From UBA4416 sp038327195 (GTDB lineage: Bacteria > Bacteroidota > Bacteroidia > B-17B0 > Aurantibacillaceae), in NCBI GenBank assembly GCA_038327195.1, contig JBBQKU010000008.1, positions 1 to 64,000 of the forward strand: a stretch of 64,000 nucleotides of DNA, written 5' to 3'. Shown piece by piece: positions 26,079-34,489 of this stretch. How positions within the stretch are numbered: position 1 is the stretch's first letter; every line of letters begins with the position of its first letter. The position numbers and the translations under genes were made by a program. The notes beneath the pieces are model-generated. The model did not search any database, had not been told where the DNA came from, and saw nothing but the letters and a program-made list of their open reading frames with translations.

Positions 26079-27720
26079 GATATACAATTTCGGATTTTGT
26101 GGTTCCGTTATATTGAATAATTAAAGGTTGTTTTGTTTCTTTAATACTTTGATTATTTGAAAATTGTTTAAAGTCAAAATCAATTGGCAAAATCACAAAA
26201 CGGTATTTGTGATGATTTAATTTTAGCTCATTAATGACTTTTGTTTTTTCAATTTGAGAAAATTCTTCCAAAAATAAATTTTTAGGTTTTACCTTAAAGT
26301 GTAAATAATAATCAATGGCAATGAGTTGCTTTAACACTAAATCATTAGGATATTGGATGCTTACAAATTGGGTTAATATTTCAAACACATCGTTTAACGA
26401 ATATTTGTGATAATCTTTTTGAGTCCCAAAATAAGCGCCTAGGTTTAGTAAAAAATCGAAAATACTATAATGTGTTGTTACATATTTTAAGGTGTTAATG
26501 GCTTTTTTTCCGTTCCAGTAAATTTCTAAAGCATGTTCTAATTTTACAATTTGAGCTAATTGGTCTTTTGTTAAATAATCACTTTCAATAATTTGATATG
26601 GTGGCATAGGATCATAAACAAAGCCGTGTTGACTTGATTTATCACGCAATGGCGTTCCTTTTAAAAATTTCAAAAAACCTAATTGCATTTCAGGAGCAAA
26701 CAATTTAAACACTTCTTCAATGCTATATTTAATGTCATTCCATTCATCAAGTGCTAAGCCAACAATTAAATCAAGGTGCATTTCAATTTTATCTTGTAAG
26801 TCTAAAATGATGCCTTTTGTTTTATCGAAACTTTGTTTTCTACTGACTTGTAAATTTGCTTTTTGGTTTACTGTCTGAATTCCTATTTCAAAACGAAACA
26901 AATCCTTAGGAACTTTTTCATGGATATATTTTATAATATCGGGGTGTAAAATATCAGCAGTAATTTCAAATTGAAACACATTTTGAGGTTGATGGTTTTC
27001 TAAAATAAAATCAAAAATATCAAGGGTAAAATCCTTTTTAATATTAAAAGTTCTGTCTAAAAATTTAACTACTTTGCCATGTTGCATCATATACAATAGC
27101 GTTGCTTTGATGCTGGCATTTGGTAAATACCTAACTTTATTATCTAAACTTGCTAAACAAAATTCACACTTGTAGGGGCAACCGCGCGACGTTTCAATGT
27201 ATAAAACTTTTTTTAGTAAATCTTCGGGCTTATCAAAACGATAAGGCATGCTGTTTTCAAAATTCTTTAAATCAAACATTGGAGCGGTTTTATTTGCTAC
27301 AATCTGATTATCTTTTTTAAATACTAAACTCTGAACTAATTCAACATTTGGGAAACTATGAATAAATTCATTAAATGGCGTTTCGCCTTCGCCAACAATG
27401 ATATAGTCAACATCATTTCTCGAAATTACATTTTCATATTCGTAGCTAACTTCTGGTCCGCCTAGTAAAATTTTGGCACGAGGATTTAATTGTTTAATGC
27501 GTTCAGTAACTTCTAATGTTTGTGTTATATTCCAAATGTAACAGCTAAAGGCAACTACATCATATTGCGCACATTCCTTTGCAATATCGTCTTTATCTTC
27601 TTTAATTGTAAATTCTTTCCAATCTAAGCCTTCATATTCGTGATTTAATTCATAGAGTAATCTAATTGCTAAATTAGTATGAATGTATTTTGCATTAAGA
27701 GTAGTTAGTAGTATTTTCAT
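26065..27720 (-). CDS. B12-binding-domain radical SAM protein (DUF4080 type)
   Basis: A 551-residue enzyme. An N-terminal cobalamin-binding-like domain (about 1-140; MKILLTTLNAKYIHTNLAIR, LLGGPEVSYE) precedes a radical SAM domain with the [4Fe-4S] motif RGCPYKCEFC around residue 180. The C-terminal region matches the DUF4080 proteins of Bacteroidota and Firmicutes. Such enzymes methylate or rearrange unactivated carbons; the target is unknown. The ATG at 27720 is used. The ferritin-like gene overlaps its end, so the two proteins may act in one pathway. Confidence 0.85.
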   Translation of the reverse strand: MKILLTTLNAKYIHTNLAIRLLYELNHEYEGLDWKEFTIKEDKDDIAKECAQYDVVAFSCYIWNITQTLEVTERIKQLNPRAKILLGGPEVSYEYENVISRNDVDYIIVGEGETPFNEFIHSFPNVELVQSLVFKKDNQIVANKTAPMFDLKNFENSMPYRFDKPEDLLKKVLYIETSRGCPYKCEFCLASLDNKVRYLPNASIKATLLYMMQHGKVVKFLDRTFNIKKDFTLDIFDFILENHQPQNVFQFEITADILHPDIIKYIHEKVPKDLFRFEIGIQTVNQKANLQVSRKQSFDKTKGIILDLQDKIEMHLDLIVGLALDEWNDIKYSIEEVFKLFAPEMQLGFLKFLKGTPLRDKSSQHGFVYDPMPPYQIIESDYLTKDQLAQIVKLEHALEIYWNGKKAINTLKYVTTHYSIFDFLLNLGAYFGTQKDYHKYSLNDVFEILTQFVSIQYPNDLVLKQLIAIDYYLHFKVKPKNLFLEEFSQIEKTKVINELKLNHHKYRFVILPIDFDFKQFSNNQSIKETKQPLIIQYNGTTKSEIVYHATT

Positions 27721-27778
27721 TGAATAGTAAAGATACATTTTTATTAAAATTTATACTTAAAATCTCAGATATAAATCA

Positions 27779-28930
27779 TTAATTCATTACTAAAGTTTGA
27801 TTGATGCTGATTTTAGTAACCATTTTCTTCGCCTCATTTTGTTTTTGAATGGCTTGTTCTTCTTGTTCCTGAGCATTTGACATTTCGCCGTAAGTTGCAG
27901 CTAGGCTCGATTGTGCCTTTGCCTCTTCGCGCATTTCTTTTCCAATTCTTATTGAACGTTCGGCTTCTAAAGCTAATTGAGTGGCTTTTTTATAGTTTTG
28001 AGAATTGATATTTAACTCATTTAATAAATTTCGAATAATTTCTTTATTTTGATTATATACTTGGTAAACAACTTGTGATTCGAATTCAGAGATAGAAATT
28101 TTATTTTTTAAATAATCTATTTCTAAAGAATTTGCTTCTGCTAAAATAAATTCTTTTTCATTTTTCGATTTATTAACTGCTGATTCCTTCATTTTTGAAA
28201 TGGTTTGTTTTAAGTTTTCAGTTTGTGTAATTAAACGAGATAGATTATCAGAATTTGATTTTGTATTTATAGAGTTGATTGAATTTTTTTTTGGGGATTC
28301 TGTTAAATTATTTTCTTGAGAAGGAACCATTTTCATTGCCAATAGTGGAGTATTTGTATTTGATTTAAAATCTTCTCTTAATAATGAAATGGCTTCTTTT
28401 TGTTTGTTGATAGCTAGTAACTCATTTTGATTGGCATTTGTTAAACCGCCATATTTTGCAAAATCAGTTAATTGTGCATTAGCTTCTTCAATCATTTCGA
28501 TGGCAATGTTTATTAAACGATTGGCATCTGAATTTAAAATTGTTGCTTTTTTGCTTTTTTCAGTTTCACGTTTCAGTTCTGAAAATAATTGTGAAATGAT
28601 TTGTTTGTTGGACGCAAAGTTTTTTTGGTTCGCAATAGATTGGTAATTTATGATTTCAATGTCTACCAGAATTGATTTTTTTTCAATTTCAATCATTTCA
28701 TTTTTTAAATTTGCTTGATTTGATTTTAATTGATTTGCTTGATTTATCAATAGATCTATGGATGATTCGCTTGTGCTATTTTGCAACGTTGAAAGAGGTT
28801 GGGTTGTTGCGTTTTTGTTTCCCATTATATCTACTCTTATTTTACGAGTTTGGTTCTCTTGGTTTTGGCCACATAATAGTATTTGAATGCTTATTGCCAA
28901 TAGTGTTGGAAGGTAGGTTGAAGTTTTCAT
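27779..28930 (-). CDS. Exported coiled-coil protein with internal duplication, unknown function
   Basis: A 383-residue protein with a signal peptide (about 1-21). It is very rich in N, K, E, Q and A and is predicted to be nearly all helix. It consists of two similar halves, about 50-185 and 230-375. Both contain LL/LF-x-EL, then KAT-x-L, then I-x-x-EM-x-EEA-x-AQ, then YGxxxNA and KQ-x-EA. The halves point to duplication of a helical unit. No enzymatic motif is seen. It probably works in the periplasm or at the outer membrane as a structural element, which is inference. Confidence 0.72.
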   Translation of the reverse strand: MKTSTYLPTLLAISIQILLCGQNQENQTRKIRVDIMGNKNATTQPLSTLQNSTSESSIDLLINQANQLKSNQANLKNEMIEIEKKSILVDIEIINYQSIANQKNFASNKQIISQLFSELKRETEKSKKATILNSDANRLINIAIEMIEEANAQLTDFAKYGGLTNANQNELLAINKQKEAISLLREDFKSNTNTPLLAMKMVPSQENNLTESPKKNSINSINTKSNSDNLSRLITQTENLKQTISKMKESAVNKSKNEKEFILAEANSLEIDYLKNKISISEFESQVVYQVYNQNKEIIRNLLNELNINSQNYKKATQLALEAERSIRIGKEMREEAKAQSSLAATYGEMSNAQEQEEQAIQKQNEAKKMVTKISINQTLVMN

Positions 28931-29276
28931 GGCTTAGGTTTTTTAAGTAGGTTAGTTTTTTCATTTTAATTGTTAGTTTTTTTGTTTTTTTAATTTTTGG
29001 GCAATCGTATTTTCTGTTTATTAAAAACATTTTTTAGGCATTGCAATAAGATGTTAAATGGGTGTTGCGGTTGTACGTTTGTTCGTCCTCTATTACTATT
29101 TAAAAGAAATAAAGAATTTAATTTGTTTCGTTACTTGGTTGTACGCTATAAATAAAAAAAGGTTCTGTTTTTATTTATACTTTATTAACTAATTTCAGTT
29201 AATATCTGCCTTTGAATTATAAAATAAGATTATGTTTTATTTATGTTATATATTATAAGTAAAAAAACTTAATTTT
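28931..29276. other. Gene-free interval with one AT-rich hairpin
   Basis: The stretch holds TATAAATAAAAA (29147-29158) pairing with TTTTTATTTATA (29168-29179), a possible terminator for the beta-barrel gene that ends at 29277. Bases 29219-29276 resemble the sequence after the paralogous gene at 30870, so this 3' flank was duplicated with it. Nothing else was recognised. Confidence 0.5.
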
Positions 29277-29834
29277 CTAAAATGCATAACCTATTTTTAA
29301 TTTAGGAAAAGGAGAATAACGAGCCGAAAAATATCTAGAGGTTTGCCATCGAATTAAGCAGATTTCTGGTCTAATAAAAAATCCTTTTTTGGTAATTAAC
29401 GTATAGCCTAAGCCAACAAAAAAGATTGTTCGGTAAGGTGGATGATATGTGTCAAGGAGCAAAGGTTCAGGTGGATTGTTTTTAAAGGTCTCTCTTTCCG
29501 TTTTAGTTTTAGGATATGGTTTTGTGTCAAAATCATTATTAATGCCAGCCGATATGGATGCAAAATGTTTTTTCTTTCCTAAATCCAATGTCATGTAAAT
29601 TGGATTTGTGATATCAAAATAAAAAACTGTGTTATAACCAATCCCAATACCACCTCGTAAATTAATTATGCCTTTTTTAAATAATAATCTTTCGTAGTTC
29701 AGAGATATTCCTTCAAGGTTTTCGCCAGCTAAAGAAAAATGAATATTATTTTTTTTAATTTTTATTGGTTTCACTAAACTATCTTGTGCAAATGCAAGTT
29801 GTGATAGGAGTATAAAGAGTATCAATGTTTTCAT
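29277..29834 (-). CDS. Small outer-membrane beta-barrel-like protein (paralogue of 30870-31433)
   Basis: A 185-residue exported protein with signal peptide MKTLILFILLSQLAFAQ. Alternating hydrophobic strands and a C-terminal aromatic (KIGYAF) suggest an outer-membrane barrel of about eight strands. It is clearly related to the 187-residue protein at 30870-31433: both have PYPxTKxER.xFKxNPP, then PPY, and end IGYAF. The downstream DNA is also conserved, so it is a recent segmental duplication. Upstream lies a remnant of a DMT exporter gene end. Function unknown. Confidence 0.7.
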   Translation of the reverse strand: MKTLILFILLSQLAFAQDSLVKPIKIKKNNIHFSLAGENLEGISLNYERLLFKKGIINLRGGIGIGYNTVFYFDITNPIYMTLDLGKKKHFASISAGINNDFDTKPYPKTKTERETFKNNPPEPLLLDTYHPPYRTIFFVGLGYTLITKKGFFIRPEICLIRWQTSRYFSARYSPFPKLKIGYAF

Positions 29835-29840
29835 TATTTT

Positions 29841-30017
29841 TTATTTTACAATTAAAGGTAATAAACCCAAAATTAATATAGCCATTAAACTTAAGCCATC
29901 TTGATTTGAGTTTTAGTCTAATATACTAAACGAAAAGTTTAGATGGTATTAAACCGAGGAATAAATATTTGGACTAAAACATTTATTAATTCGGTATTAA
30001 GCCAATGCCTAGCCAAT
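29841..30017 (-). pseudogene. Remnant of the 3' end of a DMT exporter gene, split by an insertion
   Basis: On the minus strand, bases 30017-29997 plus 29898-29841 encode NWLGIGLSLMAILILGLLP and then LIVK-stop, matching the C-terminus of the intact exporter at 32562-33446 almost residue for residue. The two parts are separated by 98 bp flanked by TTAAGCCA direct repeats. Only the last 24 or so codons exist, so it cannot be functional. Confidence 0.85.
29899..29996. mobile_element. 98-bp MITE-like insertion with 8-bp direct repeats
   Basis: TTAAGCCA occurs once in the homologous intact gene but twice here (29891-29898 and 29997-30004), flanking 98 bp absent from the intact copy. That is the pattern of a target-site duplication. 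The insert contains inverted repeats GTTTTAGTC (29910-29918) and GACTAAAAC (29972-29980) and an inner CTAAAC/GTTTAG hairpin. It codes for nothing. Confidence 0.7.
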
Positions 30018-30018
30018 T

Positions 30019-30756
30019 TTAAAGGCAAATATTTATAGATAAATTAAAACCGTAGCCAATTAATTTTGATAGAATAGGTGTATTAGCTATTGGAGTAATA
30101 CCGTATTTTAATTCGGGTGATAACCGAATACTTAATAATTTTATTGGATTGTAAGCAACGCCAATTTTAGAGTTTACGCTCAAAAAAAATTCATTACGAT
30201 TGTTATTGAAATAAGTTAAGTAACCTTTATCTATAGTTTTTGAAGTTATAGTACCATCAGCATACCAAGATTTTAATGTTGAACTAGCCTGATAAAGATA
30301 ATGAGTGCCAATACCTAAATTAGCAAATATGTCAAATTTCTTTATTTTGTAAGAGTAGCCTATGTATAATGGAAGTTCTATTGTTCCATAACTATAATAG
30401 GTTTGAGCTTTTTCGGGCAATGTTGGATCATAAATAGGACTTGAAAAATAAGACATTTTAGTATTATAATTAAAGGTGTTATAGTTGACATCAAAACCTA
30501 AACTTATTCTGTTTTTAAAATAATAATTAAAGTTAATGCCTATGGATTGATAAACGCCTTTAACCTCATTTTCATTATTAGCTTTTATAACAATTGGTAA
30601 ATTAATATCTTTGCTGTTTTTATTCTGGCTTAATTTCCTATACCCAAAACCATAGCTAGTTGAAAACCCAATGCTGAATTTTTTCCGCACTGTCGAATCG
30701 GTTTGAGCCATAGCTATTTGACACATTATAAAAATTAATAGAATACTATTTTTCAT
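30019..30756 (-). CDS. Outer-membrane beta-barrel protein
   Basis: A 245-residue exported protein with a signal peptide (1-17, ending AMAQ). The mature part shows alternating patterns and many aromatic strand ends (FSIGFSTSYGFGYRKL, SLGFDVNYNTFNYNTKMSYF, LPLYIGYSYKIKKFDIFANL), as in outer-membrane barrels of the OmpA/porin-family DUF in Bacteroidota. It has no plug or OmpA C-terminal domain. It sits in a cluster of short barrel genes. Role unknown. Confidence 0.72.
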   Translation of the reverse strand: MKNSILLIFIMCQIAMAQTDSTVRKKFSIGFSTSYGFGYRKLSQNKNSKDINLPIVIKANNENEVKGVYQSIGINFNYYFKNRISLGFDVNYNTFNYNTKMSYFSSPIYDPTLPEKAQTYYSYGTIELPLYIGYSYKIKKFDIFANLGIGTHYLYQASSTLKSWYADGTITSKTIDKGYLTYFNNNRNEFFLSVNSKIGVAYNPIKLLSIRLSPELKYGITPIANTPILSKLIGYGFNLSINICL

Positions 30757-30869
30757 TTTAGTTTACAATTATTTTATTAAAGTAGTTTTCGTACGCGTTA
30801 AATATAATTATAAAATAAGATTATGTTTTATTAATGTTACATATTATAAATAAAAACAAACTTAATTAT

Positions 30870-31433
30870 TTAAAACGCATAACCAATACTAAGACGTGGT
30901 GTGAGAAAATAACTTGTAGGATATGTTAAAAGAAGATTTGTTTTTGATCCAGTACCACCAACTTTAAAAACAAAACCATTATAACCTCTAAACACATAGT
31001 TTATAGTAGCAAAATAACTAGGTGTATATGGTGGTCTAAAACTGTCTACATGAAATGGCGGATTTTTTTTAAATTCTGTTCTTTCTGATTTTGTATTCGG
31101 ATAAGGATTAGGATCAACAAGATGGTTTACGCCAATATTAATTTCAAGATAATGCCTCTTTTTCCCGAATTTGGTATTTAGGTATGTTGGAAAACATAAT
31201 TTTTCTAGAACTATTCCCCAAGTTTTTCCTCCTCCAATTCCAATTCCAACGTGTATCCATTTTTTATGAATAAAGCTTTTTTCGAAAGCTAAGGTTGGCC
31301 CCAACTGAAAACCCTCACCACCAACATTAGCCGTAATGGTGTTATTGCGCATTTTCAATTTTGTAGTATCTTTATGTTGTGCATTTATTTGTAAGGAAAA
31401 ACAAAACAACAAGACGAATATAAGTGTTTTCAT
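30870..31433 (-). CDS. Small outer-membrane beta-barrel-like protein (paralogue of 29277-29834)
   Basis: A 187-residue exported protein with signal peptide MKTLIFVLLFCFSLQINAQ. Like its paralogue it has PYPNTKSERTEFKKNPPFH and ends RLSIGYAF. The start codon is 5 bp after the stop of the 31439 gene, so translation may be coupled. The 3' flank (30810-30869) matches the flank after the paralogue. Its function is unknown. Confidence 0.7.
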   Translation of the reverse strand: MKTLIFVLLFCFSLQINAQHKDTTKLKMRNNTITANVGGEGFQLGPTLAFEKSFIHKKWIHVGIGIGGGKTWGIVLEKLCFPTYLNTKFGKKRHYLEINIGVNHLVDPNPYPNTKSERTEFKKNPPFHVDSFRPPYTPSYFATINYVFRGYNGFVFKVGGTGSKTNLLLTYPTSYFLTPRLSIGYAF

Positions 31434-31438
31434 TATTT

Positions 31439-32371
31439 CTATTTTAATTGTTCAACTTCTGTTTTTACTAACTCTAATTTTTTATTTAATTCAACAATAT
31501 ACAGTGTGAGTTCTTCAATTTTACGCATACTCAAAGCTTGCATTTCTGCTAGGTTCAAATCCGCTTCACTAAGTTCGTTTGCACTTGGCACATCTGGCAA
31601 ATGTTTGTGTAAGGTGTAATATTTTTCAAGCTCTTTTAGTGGTTTTAATTTGTAATTGGGTTCAAACACATAATCAGCCCAAAGTGCTGGGTCGATAGTA
31701 ACATAAAAAGAACGTGAAACAACTTTACCATAAACACTTAACAAAGCATCAGCGTGTTTTCCATTACCTGTTTTTTCGCCAATTTGTGTTTGTCCGTTTC
31801 CTTTCACAATAAAAAGATTTTTATTTACTAAGCTATTAAATACTACAATTGCCTTTGTGTTATTACGGTTAACTTTAAAAAGATTGGCAATTTGTAAATC
31901 ATTTGTAAAAACAGAAGTTGTTTTAAATGTATTAACTAAATCTAAATTATTTGTTACATCAAGTTTGGCATTTATAGTTAAACTACTTATATGGCCAATG
32001 CCAACCTTACCATTGCTTTTGGCAATAATTAGAGCTGGCTTAACTATAGGCACAGAAGTTGGCGAAAACCCAGTGGTTACAAAATTTAAACTTAATTCGT
32101 TGGTAGGAGATGAAAATTTTCCGGTACTTGAAACAACGTTTTTATCAAATAAATAGCCATTAAAACTTGTTTTAAAATTATAAAACGGTATTGGGCCAAT
32201 AGGGTAATAGGTATAACTAATTGGCAAAGAAGTAATAGGGTCAATATAAAAAGAGGTAACTGGTGCGTTTGAACTTCCTAAATCAACATATCCATAAGAG
32301 TTTTGAATTCGATAAATATCGCTGGTGCCAAATGAGGCAGTTTGTGAAATTGAATTAGATGCAATACTCAT
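31439..32371 (-). CDS. Surface protein with C-terminal coiled-coil/chaperone-like domain; 5' end uncertain
   Basis: At least 310 residues. The C-terminus (about 225-310) holds YVFEPNYKLKPLKELEKYYT, HKHLPDVPSANEL and LNLAEMQALSMRKIEELTLY, then a coiled coil. This is a widespread module at the end of Bacteroidota surface proteins, comparable to phage tail-fibre intramolecular-chaperone endings. The N-terminal part is beta-rich with repeated short strands. The ATG at 32371 lies inside what looks like a signal peptide (KKLLTLCFAMSIASNSIS). The frame continues upstream through the T8 run and a 7-bp repeat but meets a stop at 32462-32464 without a usual start codon. Confidence 0.7.
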   Translation of the reverse strand: MSIASNSISQTASFGTSDIYRIQNSYGYVDLGSSNAPVTSFYIDPITSLPISYTYYPIGPIPFYNFKTSFNGYLFDKNVVSSTGKFSSPTNELSLNFVTTGFSPTSVPIVKPALIIAKSNGKVGIGHISSLTINAKLDVTNNLDLVNTFKTTSVFTNDLQIANLFKVNRNNTKAIVVFNSLVNKNLFIVKGNGQTQIGEKTGNGKHADALLSVYGKVVSRSFYVTIDPALWADYVFEPNYKLKPLKELEKYYTLHKHLPDVPSANELSEADLNLAEMQALSMRKIEELTLYIVELNKKLELVKTEVEQLK

Positions 32372-32400
32372 TGCAAAACAAAGAGTTAATAGTTTTTTTT

Positions 32401-32460
32401 GAAACTTGAAACTTGAAACTTGAAACTTGAAACTTGAAACTTGAAACTTGAAACTTGAAA
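32401..32460. repeat. Heptanucleotide microsatellite (GAAACTT) x 8.6
   Basis: Eight perfect GAAACTT units plus GAAA. On the minus strand they precede the signal peptide of the 31439-32371 gene and are separated from it only by an A8 run. Seven is not a multiple of three, so a change of unit number shifts the frame between an upstream ATG (32465) and the coding sequence. Confidence 0.97.
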
Positions 32461-32476
32461 TTCATTTTTTTTAAGA

Positions 32477-32484
32477 CAAAGGTA
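32477..32484 (-). promoter_or_regulatory. Possible -7 box TACCTTTG upstream of the microsatellite
   Basis: TACCTTTG on the minus strand fits TAnnTTTG and lies 11 nt before the ATG at 32465. No clear -33 TTG. Transcription from here would begin next to that ATG and include the microsatellite. Confidence 0.45.
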
Positions 32485-32561
32485 GGATTTTTTTAGATTA
32501 ACGACTATTTCTGATAATAATTAAAAATCTAAATGCAGTTAATGTGCTCATTTTAAATAAT

Positions 32562-33446
32562 TTAATTTTTCACAATTAAAGGCAATAACCCTAAAATTAA
32601 TATAGCCATTAAACTTAAGCCAATGCCTAACCAATTTTTTTTCGATAATTTTTCTTTAAAAACAATCACCGAAATAATAGTTGAAAGTGTTAGTATGCTG
32701 AGGTTATTAATAGGAAATAAAGCAGAAGGTTCTAATATTTTACTATTGAGAGCTTTAATAATAAAAAACATGGTTCCGTAATTTATGATGCCAAGTATAA
32801 TTCCTGCTGGAATAGATTTTAATTGAAATTTTTCTTTTTTAATTATTAGTTGATACATCAACACAATTATTCCAAATACAAACGCTGTAGAAAATATAGT
32901 TGATAAAAATGCATCAAAATTATCGTCGCTTAATAGGTTGCGTTGCGTGTAATTGATTGTGGAATCGATAATGCCCGAACAGATAAAAATAATAAGCGGA
33001 AATAACCACCAGTTTTTTTGTTGCGGCGTGTCGCTATTTTGTTTGTGTGAAACTAAATAAACAGCAGCAATTGCTAAAATAATGCCAATTACTTTCGATA
33101 TGTTTAAACTATCGCCATACAATAAAATGGCAATTGTAATGGGCACAACAACCGACATACGGTTTGCTACTTGAGCTACTGAAATACCTAATTTTGCAGT
33201 TGTTTCGGCAATTACAAATAAACTACAAATAAACACAATGCCTAAGCCTAATGCAAAATAAAACCAAGGTTGTTCATAAGCATTTAGTGGTGTAACGTTT
33301 GATTTTGTAGTAATAAAACCTAATGAGCCAGCAATAATGTAATTTACAATTATTGTTTGAAAAGCATTAATTTTATTAATAGCAATCAGTTTAAATGAAA
33401 TTCCGAAAAGAATGGAAACAACAATGGATAAAATTAAATAAATCAT
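32562..33446 (-). CDS. EamA/DMT family permease
   Basis: A 294-residue protein with ten helices and two EamA repeats. It starts MIYLILSIVVSILFGISFKL, and its second half ends KLSKKNWLGIGLSLMAILIL. The ATG overlaps the last 4 bp of ribD (ATGA), so the two are translationally coupled. Its position after ribD raises the idea of export of a flavin or precursor, but that is inference from context only. A fragment of its 3' end is duplicated at 29841-30017. Confidence 0.88.
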   Translation of the reverse strand: MIYLILSIVVSILFGISFKLIAINKINAFQTIIVNYIIAGSLGFITTKSNVTPLNAYEQPWFYFALGLGIVFICSLFVIAETTAKLGISVAQVANRMSVVVPITIAILLYGDSLNISKVIGIILAIAAVYLVSHKQNSDTPQQKNWWLFPLIIFICSGIIDSTINYTQRNLLSDDNFDAFLSTIFSTAFVFGIIVLMYQLIIKKEKFQLKSIPAGIILGIINYGTMFFIIKALNSKILEPSALFPINNLSILTLSTIISVIVFKEKLSKKNWLGIGLSLMAILILGLLPLIVKN

Positions 33447-34489
33447 AATGTATTGTTTTTTAATAGGTATAATTTATCATTTCCAATTAAATTAAACGTT
33501 TCGTTTTTTATACTTATTTCTGGCGCTTCAATTCCTTTTCCGAAATTAAGATTTGGATTTACAAATACTCTTGCTTCGTCCCAAATATTTGTATTTACAA
33601 AATGCTCCAAGGTTCGCGAACCACCTTCAACAATTACAGAGTTAATATTTAAGTGATAAAGTTGAGTTAATAGTTCGTCAATAAAATTTGTGAAATCAAT
33701 TTTTATCCAATGTAAATTTTTTTTATTTTCGTTTTTAATGGAATTAAAAATGAGCGTTTTTACTTTTCCATCAAACACTTTATAAGTTGAATTCAAATCC
33801 AGCGTTCTGTCAATCACAATTCTTACAGGATTATTTCCTTCATATAAACGTGCCGTTAGCTGAGGATTATCTACAACTACTGTATTGTGTCCTACTAAAA
33901 TAGCTTGTTCTTCTGTTCGCCATTGATGCACTAATGTTTTACTTTCATCACTTGTAATCCAATTATCTGCCTTATTTGCAGGCAAAGGCATTTTACTGAT
34001 GTAGTTATCGTTTGTTTGTGCCCATTTTAAAATAATATAAGGACGTTTTTTTTCGTGAAATGTAAAAAAACGTTTGTTTAATTCTTTGCATTCATTATTT
34101 AAAATACCATATACAACTTCTATTCCTGCGTCTTGTAATTTTTTAATTCCTTTTCCTGCTACTAAAGGATTTACATCTAAGTTACCAACTACTACTTTTT
34201 TTATTCCTTTACTAATTATTAAATCGGCACAAGGAGGCGTTTTTCCATAGTGCGAACAAGGTTCTAAATTCACATAAAGCGTGCAATCCTTTAAAAGAAA
34301 ATTATCAACTTTATTTATGGCATTTGGTTCGGCATGCTCGCTTCCATATTTAGAATGGAATCCTTCTGCAATTATTTTGTCGTTATGCACTATTACACAA
34401 CCAACCATGGGGTTTGGGGCAACATGTCCCATGCCTTTTTTTGAAAGTTCAATACAACGTAGAATATATGTTTCGTTATAGTTGATAAT
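33443..34489 (-). CDS. ribD: Riboflavin biosynthesis protein RibD (deaminase/reductase); unusual start
   Basis: RibD deaminates and then reduces the pyrimidine intermediate of riboflavin synthesis. The deaminase domain has the zinc ligands in HAEPNAI and PCSHYGKTPPCADL. The reductase domain follows (about 165-345) with WITSDESKTLVHQWR and VEGGSRTLEHF. The first ATG (34432) falls inside the conserved N-terminus: in-frame codons before it encode NYNETYILRCIELSKKG, which matches the normal RibD start. This frame opens directly after the TAA of the preceding gene and offers only ATT (34489) or ATC (34486) as start. Confidence 0.93.
   Translation of the reverse strand: MINYNETYILRCIELSKKGMGHVAPNPMVGCVIVHNDKIIAEGFHSKYGSEHAEPNAINKVDNFLLKDCTLYVNLEPCSHYGKTPPCADLIISKGIKKVVVGNLDVNPLVAGKGIKKLQDAGIEVVYGILNNECKELNKRFFTFHEKKRPYIILKWAQTNDNYISKMPLPANKADNWITSDESKTLVHQWRTEEQAILVGHNTVVVDNPQLTARLYEGNNPVRIVIDRTLDLNSTYKVFDGKVKTLIFNSIKNENKKNLHWIKIDFTNFIDELLTQLYHLNINSVIVEGGSRTLEHFVNTNIWDEARVFVNPNLNFGKGIEAPEISIKNETFNLIGNDKLYLLKNNTL

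Noticed and set aside
28842..29030. A 62-codon ORF upstream of the coiled-coil gene
   Set aside because: It overlaps the signal peptide region of the real gene in another frame and has no family features.
32401..32460. CRISPR-type repeat
   Set aside because: The unit is 7 bp with no spacers; it is a microsatellite.
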